This document shows positions 1 through 4,794 of a stretch of DNA of 6,826 nt, piece by piece. The notes below the pieces were generated by a model. That model saw only the letters and a list, made by a program, of their open reading frames with translations. It made no database searches and was not told the origin of the DNA. How positions within the stretch are numbered: the first letter of the stretch is position 1; each line of letters starts with the position of its first letter. The stretch covers positions 1 to 6,826 of the forward strand of contig JALTMZ010000060.1 in the NCBI GenBank assembly GCA_027001105.1, in the 5' to 3' direction. This DNA is from Thermococcus sp. Lineage in GTDB: Archaea; Methanobacteriota_B; Thermococci; Thermococcales; Thermococcaceae. Position numbers and translations under genes: made by a program.

Positions 1-125
1 TACTTACGCTGGGCTCTCACCAATTCACATCTCTCAACCTTAAAAGAGCTGCCCCTCCCTATTTCCCAGTAAATTTCCCACTCAACGTCTTTGTGATTGA
101 GAATTTTAATGAGCTCATCTATCAT
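1..125 (-). CDS. pmbA: TldE/PmbA-family protein, N-terminal 41 residues (runs off left edge)
   Basis: Reading the minus strand from an ATG at 125-123 gives an open frame of 41 codons to the window edge, beginning MIDELIKILNHKDVEWEIYW. Its start overlaps the tldD stop as ATGA (122-125), and a GGTGGGTGG stretch at the end of tldD sits at a suitable distance as ribosome site. The TldE/PmbA assignment rests mainly on position, because tldD and tldE are commonly adjacent in archaea and the products form a heteromeric peptidase. The visible N-terminus (short helix, then a strand with the pattern WEIYWEIGRG) is compatible with the N-terminal domain of that family. In characterised systems TldE lacks the metal site and TldD carries it; that part of this gene is outside the window. 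Translational coupling to tldD is inferred from the overlap. Confidence 0.75.
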   Translation of the reverse strand, partial: MIDELIKILNHKDVEWEIYWEIGRGSSFKVERCELVRAQRK

Positions 126-1489
126 AGCAGTCCACCCACCAAAGCTCTTGTCAATACATGAGGCCCTCCATCATCCACAGGCACCCACTGACCCTTTCCG
201 CAATAGCCGGGGAACTCAACTCTCAAATCTTTGCCAATAGCCCTAATATTCTTGAGAACATCAAGAATTTTTCCGGATAATGCAACATCTCGTATATGCG
301 CTTTAATCTCACCATTTTCAATTAGGTAACCCTCCTTTGCTCCAAACATGAATGTTCCATTGGCTATGTCGACCTCTCCACCTTTATCTCCAATCAAATA
401 AAGACCTTTTTTCACTTCACTGAGCATTTCTTCAAAGCTCCAGTCACGGGGTTCGATATAAGTGTTGCTCATCCTGACTAAGGGCTGATAGTTGTAGCTC
501 TGAGCCCTTCCATGCCCATTTGGCTGCATATTAAGGTAAGCTGCTGTCTCTCTGTCAAGAAGGTACTCATTTAGAACACCATTTTTTATTATCTCAACCT
601 TTTTCGCTTTTACACCTTCGTCATCATAAATGTATGAGCCGAATTTTCCTTCTATGGTTGGATCATCAACAACAGTAAGCTCCTCAACGGCTATTTTCTC
701 TCCAAGTTTCCCCTCCAAGATGCTTTCTCCATTCTTTATTGCATCGCCTTCGCTTGCATGTCCCAAGGCTTCATGAATGAACACACCGACAAGCTCTGGA
801 TCCATTATCACATCGAACTCTCCAGAAGGTGGGAGCTGGGCATTCAGAAGAGACTTTGCTTTTTCTTTCACAAAATCTGTCCAGTATCCTAAATCAATTC
901 TATCGATTATCTCCCATCCACCAGTTCCACCGAAGATTTTCCAGTAGCTCTGCATGTCTTTCCCTTTTTTAGCCGTTGCAGAGAAGCTGAGCCTTATCCT
1001 TGGGACTATAGTTTCAATTTCACTTCCCAGTGAGTTGAAGTAGAACTGCCACTTTAAGCCATCACCATAAGTCACTTTTCTGTTTACAATTCTATCCCCA
1101 CTCAGAGACTTATCCACCATTTTCACAAGCTCAAGCTTTTCCTCCAAATCAACATCTGTGAAAGGCCTTTTCGCTTTAATTTCTACCTTATCCTTTATGG
1201 GATCATCCATATAAACTTTTGAACCTCCTTTCATGAGTTTCGCAATTTTCATTGCCGTCTCAATTGCTTTTTCAGCCCTTCTCATGTCGTTGGCTGAAGA
1301 AAATCCCCATGCTCCTTGAAATGCTCTCACGCCAATACCGATTTCCATATTTGAGGAAAGTTCTTCAAGGTGAGAATTTTGCATCTCCAGATGGGTGGCA
1401 TTTATTTTAACTATCCTCACCTCATAATAGTTGATTCCATACCGTCTCGCGAGTTCCTCTGCTTTCTTCATTAATCTCTCGATTTCCAT
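122..1489 (-). CDS. tldD: TldD metalloprotease subunit
   Basis: This 455-residue protein belongs to the TldD/PmbA peptidase family (U62). In bacteria TldD with TldE degrades unfolded peptides and matures some modified peptides in the cytoplasm; the archaeal substrate is unknown. The N-terminal domain (about 1-200) leads to the metal motif HEALGH at 239-244, an HExxxH site with Glu240 as presumed catalytic base. The C-terminal domain has the conserved stretch around GHGRAQSYNYQP (325-336) and ends with PGYCGKGQWVPV, in which Cys430 is the expected third metal ligand. All key residues are present and length is normal for the family. The frame stays open far upstream, but I chose the ATG at 1489: the longer reading lies antisense to the HTH gene, and AGGGTGAT stands five bases before this ATG. 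The stop overlaps the tldE start by 4 bp, so the two are probably co-translated. Confidence 0.93.
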   Translation of the reverse strand: MEIERLMKKAEELARRYGINYYEVRIVKINATHLEMQNSHLEELSSNMEIGIGVRAFQGAWGFSSANDMRRAEKAIETAMKIAKLMKGGSKVYMDDPIKDKVEIKAKRPFTDVDLEEKLELVKMVDKSLSGDRIVNRKVTYGDGLKWQFYFNSLGSEIETIVPRIRLSFSATAKKGKDMQSYWKIFGGTGGWEIIDRIDLGYWTDFVKEKAKSLLNAQLPPSGEFDVIMDPELVGVFIHEALGHASEGDAIKNGESILEGKLGEKIAVEELTVVDDPTIEGKFGSYIYDDEGVKAKKVEIIKNGVLNEYLLDRETAAYLNMQPNGHGRAQSYNYQPLVRMSNTYIEPRDWSFEEMLSEVKKGLYLIGDKGGEVDIANGTFMFGAKEGYLIENGEIKAHIRDVALSGKILDVLKNIRAIGKDLRVEFPGYCGKGQWVPVDDGGPHVLTRALVGGLL

Positions 1490-1493
1490 GTGT

Positions 1494-1501
1494 ATCACCC
1501 T
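1494..1501 (-). promoter_or_regulatory. Shine-Dalgarno site that fixes the tldD start
   Basis: On the minus strand AGGGTGAT lies here, complementary to the archaeal 16S 3' end and five bases before the ATG at 1489. It decides against the much longer upstream reading of the same frame. Confidence 0.75.
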
Positions 1502-1532
1502 GCAAATCACAGAAAGGGACACCCATTCATAA

Positions 1533-1572
1533 ACCCAAATCAATTTATATCTCTTTCCGTGTAATTTATAGA
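1533..1572. promoter_or_regulatory. Overlapping two-way BRE/TATA promoter between tldD and the HTH gene
   Basis: One AT-rich core at 1542-1550 can be read as a TATA box in both directions. On the plus strand AAATCAATTTATAT gives BRE plus TATA, with an expected transcript start near 1572 and a leader of roughly 35 bases to the HTH ATG. On the minus strand GGAAAGAGATATAAAT gives an even better BRE/TATA, with an expected start near 1520 and a leader of about 30 bases to tldD. The octamer AATTTATA occurs twice, at 1542-1549 and 1563-1570, 21 bp apart. The second copy could be an alternative TATA box or part of an operator. Assignments are by consensus only. Confidence 0.55.
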
Positions 1573-1608
1573 AGAGTGTACCAAAAGGAGAATAAGGCAA
1601 GTGGTAGC

Positions 1609-2127
1609 ATGACCCATAGAGAAGAAATACTCCAGTACATTTATAAAAATCCAGGAATAACGTTTCGAAGACTTGCAGAAGAGCTTGGGATAGGGATAGG
1701 AAACCTTCAATATCATCTGTACCAGCTTGAAAAAGAAAACAAAATAGTTTCAAAGAAGCTTGGGGGAAAAAGATACATATTTCCCAAGGAATTTGAGAAA
1801 GAATACGAACCGTTGCTAATAGCAATCTCCAATGAAACCCAGAGAAAGATACTGCTGTTGCTGGCAGAGAGAGAAATGAACCAGCGGGAAATTGCAGAAA
1901 AGTTAAGGCTGACTCAAGCAACGATAAACTATCATATGAACGTCCTCAACAAACTGGGCTTGATTGACAGGAGAAAACAGGGACGAAATGTTGTGTACAG
2001 CCTGAAGTGTGACATCGAGGTGATAGTCAGGGTGATCAGCGAATACAGGCCGAAGCTGTGGGATAAGCTGGCAGATAAGCTTATTGACCTAATGCTAACC
2101 CTAAAGGGTGGTGAACTAAATGATTGA
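1609..2127 (+). CDS. Transcriptional regulator with two winged-helix domains
   Basis: A 172-residue cytoplasmic DNA-binding protein made of two winged helix-turn-helix domains. The first spans about 3-58, with a recognition helix around GIGNLQYHLYQL and a wing at KKLGGKRYIF. The second spans about 74-133, with a recognition helix around TQATINYHMNVLNKLG and a wing at RRKQGRNVVYSL. The rest (134-172) is helical and may dimerise. This two-HTH layout matches a group of predicted archaeal regulators (COG3398-like, from memory). Target genes are unknown. I chose the ATG at 1609 because domain one begins right after it; it has only a weak site (AGTGGT). A GTG at 1576 is the in-frame alternative, adding 11 residues that look unstructured, and it would sit almost at the predicted transcript start. 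The gene overlaps the next one by 8 bp, so the membrane protein is probably its partner. Autoregulation is possible given the direct repeats upstream. Confidence 0.85.
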   Translation: MTHREEILQYIYKNPGITFRRLAEELGIGIGNLQYHLYQLEKENKIVSKKLGGKRYIFPKEFEKEYEPLLIAISNETQRKILLLLAEREMNQREIAEKLRLTQATINYHMNVLNKLGLIDRRKQGRNVVYSLKCDIEVIVRVISEYRPKLWDKLADKLIDLMLTLKGGELND

Positions 2128-2380
2128 TATAATACTCGATGTCGCAATAATTGGTATCGCACTTTTCCTATCCTTCGTCTCGTGGATAGCGTATAAAAAA
2201 AGCGGTATGAAAAGCATCTTATTCCTACTTCTTGCCTTTCTGCTCTTTGGAATTAAGAAAACCTTGGAAAACCTTCACATAATAGCGGGAATAAAAGAGA
2301 GCACCCTTGATATAGTGGCAACTGTGCTTGAGCTGATGATACTCCTGCTGTTTTTCATAGCGGTCGTAAAGATGGATTAG
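2120..2380 (+). CDS. Small three-helix membrane protein, partner of the HTH regulator
   Basis: An 86-residue protein with three predicted membrane helices, about 4-24, 31-46 and 64-83, joined by short charged loops (KKSGMKS and KKTLENLH...KEST). No catalytic motif or signal peptide is visible. The start ATG at 2120 has a strong GGTGGTGA site at 2107-2114, five bases upstream, inside the end of the HTH gene; the 8-bp overlap implies translational coupling. Small multi-helix proteins encoded directly after archaeal winged-helix genes are a recurring arrangement (in haloarchaea, for example the DUF7521 type, recalled rather than searched). The likely role is a membrane sensor or tether for the regulator, but this is inference. 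The stop codon interlocks with that of the opposing USP gene. Confidence 0.8.
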   Translation: MIDIILDVAIIGIALFLSFVSWIAYKKSGMKSILFLLLAFLLFGIKKTLENLHIIAGIKESTLDIVATVLELMILLLFFIAVVKMD

Positions 2381-2826
2381 CGGACTATCAGCAGGGGAGG
2401 TTTTATAATTCCAGCAAGCTCCTCCAGCAAGCTCCCGATTCTTGTTTTTCCACTCTTCCCGTAAGCCCCCATAACAACCAAGGAATATGCCCCACTATTT
2501 GCCTCTTTTAGAATCTCATCCTTTGCTATTCCTTCTACGATCTTCATGGAGCAGTTCACATTCTCCTCATGGCAGAGCTCAAGCAGACCTCCCATTATCT
2601 CCTTAACACTTTTCTTCATTTCTTTCCATATCTGCTCCTCAAACTTTTTTATTTCTCCAATTTTATCGCTTCGCATGCTTAGGTTAAAAGCAATAGCCTT
2701 TGCCTCCCTCCGATCAAGAACAGAAAACAAAATTATCTTGGCGTTTTTTCTCTTGGCTATGGCTATAGCATGAAGTGCAGCTTTCTGACTCCACTTTGAT
2801 CCATCTATAAGCACCAGTATTCTCAT
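2377..2826 (-). CDS. Universal stress protein (UspA fold), possible ATP binder with shortened loop
   Basis: A 149-residue protein of the universal stress family, cytoplasmic, usually dimeric. It starts with the characteristic first strand and Asp (MRILVLIDGSKWS, Asp8) and ends with the nucleotide-loop region and last strand LLIVR. The ATP signature of the family is G-x2-G-x9-G-(S/T). Here Gly120, Gly123, Gly131 and Ser132 are all present, but only seven residues separate the second and third Gly, so binding is uncertain. I chose ATG at 2826, with GGGTGGTGA just upstream that includes the transporter stop codon; a GTG at 2835 would add MVN and overlap the transporter. It is third in the operon, 2 bp after the transporter, which points to a role in controlling that transporter or its expression. 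Its 3' end overlaps the convergent membrane-protein gene by 4 bp. Confidence 0.88.
   Translation of the reverse strand: MRILVLIDGSKWSQKAALHAIAIAKRKNAKIILFSVLDRREAKAIAFNLSMRSDKIGEIKKFEEQIWKEMKKSVKEIMGGLLELCHEENVNCSMKIVEGIAKDEILKEANSGAYSLVVMGAYGKSGKTRIGSLLEELAGIIKPPLLIVR
2410..2435. repeat. Perfect 13-bp tandem duplication inside the USP gene
   Basis: The 13-mer TCCAGCAAGCTCC occurs twice back to back, at 2410-2422 and 2423-2435. It encodes the GSLLEELAG segment that follows the phosphate-binding loop. Because 13 is not a multiple of three, the two copies are read in different frames. The segment still aligns in length with other USPs from GS to the C-terminus, so there is no sign that the repeat disrupts the gene. 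Confidence 0.85.
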
Positions 2827-2828
2827 GT

Positions 2829-4106
2829 TCACCACCCGATGTATCTAACCCAGAGTATTCCAACCCCTGTAGCAACCGTTACAATCATTATAACCATACC
2901 AACCTTTAAAAAGTCCCCAAATGTTATCCTAATCCCTTCCCTCTCAGCAATTCCAATAACAACAACGTTTGCAGATGCTCCTATTGCAGTCCCATTCCCT
3001 CCTAAACAAGCCCCCAAACTGAGGGCCCACCAGAGCGGGTAAACATCCATTGAAGTACCCATATGCTTTATCAAAGGTATCATTGCAGCTGTTAATGGGA
3101 TGTTATCTACAATGGCTGAGGAAAAAGCTGAAAACCACGTAATTGCAAGCAGAGCTTCACCTGAAGTATGCACGTGATTTAACACCCACTTTGCAACTTG
3201 TGCTATTGTCCCTGTTTCCTCCAATGCTCCAACGATTATAAATAATCCCCCAAAGAAAAACAAAGCTGGCCATTCAATTTTTTCAAAAATGCCCTCTGGG
3301 TCTTCCCGTGTCCACAACAGTATCAGAGAAGCCCCAAGAAGAGCCACAACAGCAGGTTCTATGCCCAATTTGTCATGGAAGAAGAACAAAGCTACTACAA
3401 ACAGGATTATCGCTACAGACTTCCTAAAAAGCCTTATATCCCTAATTGCAGCGTTTTCATCCAAGCCACGAAGAGTTTGTTTTATCATAACTTTCTTTTT
3501 AGGGCTTACCTTAAGGGCGCTGTTGTATGCAAGGTATATTATCAAGACGGTTATAATCAAATCAACTGCCGCTATGGGTCCCATATTACTCAGAAATTCA
3601 TTGAAGCTTAATTTTGCCGCAGACCCTATCATTATGTTTGGAGGGTCTCCGATCAAGGTTGCAGTTCCACCAATATTAGATGCAAATATCTCAGAAAGCA
3701 GAAAAGGAACTGGATTCAGATCCATTAAGCGGGAAATGTAGAGAAGCATTGGGGTTAACAATAGTACAGTTGTGACGTTATCCAGCACAGAGCTGACTAT
3801 CGCGGTAACAACAGAGAACAACAACAGAACCCTAATAGGGCTTCCACGTGCAAGCTTTACAGTCTTTATTGCAACATACTCAAAAAGCCCACTGTTTCTG
3901 GCAGTGTTTACAATAATCATCATCCCCATTAAAAGGAACAAGGTGTTCAGATCCAAATATTTGGGAACCCTTTCCCATGGCACTATTTTCAAGAACAGAA
4001 CCGCTGATGCTCCGAGCATGGCAGCGACTGCCCTATGGATCCTCTCACTAACTACCAGCGCGTAAGTAAGGAGGAACACTGCAATTGCCACTGCTTCAGG
4101 GTTCAT
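2829..4106 (-). CDS. NhaD/ArsB-type ion transporter (SLC13/IT superfamily)
   Basis: A 425-residue polytopic membrane protein with about 10-12 hydrophobic segments in two homologous halves. The first half has SSVLDNVTT (105-113) and SNIGGTATLIGDPPN (143-157). The second has SAIVDNIPLT (330-339) and LGGNGTAIGASANVV (368-382). These paired DN and GG-T-IG-N motifs mark the re-entrant hairpins of the ArsB/NhaD/CitMHS group of the ion transporter superfamily (COG1055-like). A basic loop at about 199-229 separates the halves and is probably cytoplasmic. Substrate cannot be read from the sequence: Na+/H+ antiport, arsenite, or a divalent anion are all known in the group. I chose ATG at 4106, with GAGGTGG (4112-4118) five bases before it and overlapping the previous stop; GTG at 4115 is an alternative that would destroy that site. 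It sits between two USP-fold genes in one operon. Confidence 0.9.
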   Translation of the reverse strand: MNPEAVAIAVFLLTYALVVSERIHRAVAAMLGASAVLFLKIVPWERVPKYLDLNTLFLLMGMMIIVNTARNSGLFEYVAIKTVKLARGSPIRVLLLFSVVTAIVSSVLDNVTTVLLLTPMLLYISRLMDLNPVPFLLSEIFASNIGGTATLIGDPPNIMIGSAAKLSFNEFLSNMGPIAAVDLIITVLIIYLAYNSALKVSPKKKVMIKQTLRGLDENAAIRDIRLFRKSVAIILFVVALFFFHDKLGIEPAVVALLGASLILLWTREDPEGIFEKIEWPALFFFGGLFIIVGALEETGTIAQVAKWVLNHVHTSGEALLAITWFSAFSSAIVDNIPLTAAMIPLIKHMGTSMDVYPLWWALSLGACLGGNGTAIGASANVVVIGIAEREGIRITFGDFLKVGMVIMIVTVATGVGILWVRYIGW

Positions 4107-4116
4107 TCTTGCCACC

Positions 4117-4662
4117 TCAGTACACTATAACCGGAATATCAACATGCTGGACTATCTTTAAAACTACAGGGCTTAGCGGGTGAGTTTTTGTAATCTCAGA
4201 GCCGTAAGCTTTAGACAATACAAGCATGTCGTGCTTTTCAGCAAGCTTTATAACATCTTCCCCTTTATCCCCAAAGAACAATCTGATTTGGGGACTTATG
4301 CCGAGACCTTCAAAATTTTTAGCAATTTTTTCAAGCAGTAACCTTCCATCATTTTCCTCTTTCTTTCTGAACTCCTCACTGATGTCTTTGCCGAGAGTTT
4401 GCTCGATCACATGGAACACATGAGCGTCAATGATATAAACAAGGATTATCCTTGCATCATTATAAGCCGAGAGAGTTTCGTAGATTTCGGGCGGAATTTC
4501 ACCTATAAATCTATCAAGGGGCATTAAAATTGATTTAATTTCTGGAAGCATCATCTCTTCCTCAGTTAATAGAAATTCCTTGTATTCCTTGAGAATTCTT
4601 TCATACCTTCTTCCAGCAATGTTTTTAAATTTTCTTTGAATCAGCGATGAAAACAACCCCAT
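4117..4662 (-). CDS. Divergent universal-stress-type protein with N-terminal helical extension
   Basis: A 181-residue protein. Residues 1-41 are basic and helical (MGLFSSLIQRKFKNIAGRRY, then an acidic stretch) with no membrane segment. A USP-like fold follows, with the first strand KSILMPLDRF (43-52), a second at ARIILVYIID, and the final strands DMLVLSKAYG and DIPVIVY. Alignment by eye on the last strand places Lys151, Gly154, Ser164 and Pro165 at the G-x2-G-x9-G-(S/T) positions. Spacing is kept, but only one Gly remains, so ATP binding is probably lost. It is the first gene of the operon, with a good GAGGGGAT site (4667-4674) before the ATG and a TATA box upstream; the transporter begins 10 bp after its stop. 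Likely a regulatory or structural partner of the transporter; the family call is from fold pattern and is less certain than for the other USP gene. Confidence 0.72.
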   Translation of the reverse strand: MGLFSSLIQRKFKNIAGRRYERILKEYKEFLLTEEEMMLPEIKSILMPLDRFIGEIPPEIYETLSAYNDARIILVYIIDAHVFHVIEQTLGKDISEEFRKKEENDGRLLLEKIAKNFEGLGISPQIRLFFGDKGEDVIKLAEKHDMLVLSKAYGSEITKTHPLSPVVLKIVQHVDIPVIVY

Positions 4663-4699
4663 CCATATCCCCTCAGCATTTTATTACAACGACTTAAAG

Positions 4700-4714
4700 A
4701 TATTAAATTTATTT
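4700..4714 (-). promoter_or_regulatory. Probable BRE/TATA promoter of the USP-transporter-USP operon
   Basis: On the minus strand this reads AAATAAATTTAATAT, a good archaeal BRE plus TATA arrangement. The expected start of transcription is about 25 bases downstream, near 4678, which leaves a short leader of around 16 bases containing GAGGGGAT before the ATG at 4662. The spacing fits well. Called by consensus. Confidence 0.55.
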
Positions 4715-4754
4715 GGTGCAATCCTCTAATCTTAGATTCATGAACCACAAGAGC

Positions 4755-4765
4755 TATTAAATTAA
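4755..4765 (+). promoter_or_regulatory. Candidate TATA element for the S16 protease gene
   Basis: TATTAAATTAA lies 30-40 bases before the protease ATG. A start about 25 bases downstream would fall near 4783, giving a very short leader that just includes the GGGGTGA site. A second candidate is the AT-rich stretch at 4700-4712, shared with the divergent operon, which would give a leader of about 60 bases. I cannot choose firmly between them. Confidence 0.35.
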
Positions 4766-4783
4766 AAACCTTTTTGGATTTGG

Positions 4784-4790
4784 GGGGTGA
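4784..4790 (+). promoter_or_regulatory. Shine-Dalgarno site fixing the protease start
   Basis: GGGGTGA stands four bases before the ATG at 4795. An in-frame TTG at 4774 lies upstream of this site and would put charged residues in front of the signal peptide, so the ATG is preferred. Confidence 0.7.
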
Positions 4791-4794
4791 AATA

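Noticed and set aside
1576..1608. GTG start at 1576 for the HTH gene
   Set aside because: It would lie almost at the predicted transcript start and adds 11 residues with no predicted structure. Kept as an alternative because the ATG at 1609 has only a weak ribosome site.
1490..1921. N-terminal extension of the tldD reading frame by about 144 residues
   Set aside because: It lies antisense to the HTH gene, its composition (Phe/Leu/Ser-rich) is typical of a shadow frame, and a good ribosome site precedes the inner ATG at 1489.
3289..3741. 150-codon plus-strand frame inside the transporter gene
   Set aside because: Antisense shadow of a strongly supported membrane protein; no ribosome site and no recognisable domain.
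2377..4662. Arsenic resistance operon (ArsB with partners)
   Set aside because: The transporter has the ArsB/NhaD fold motifs, but no ArsR-type regulator, ArsA ATPase or arsenate reductase is nearby, so a specific arsenite role is not supported.
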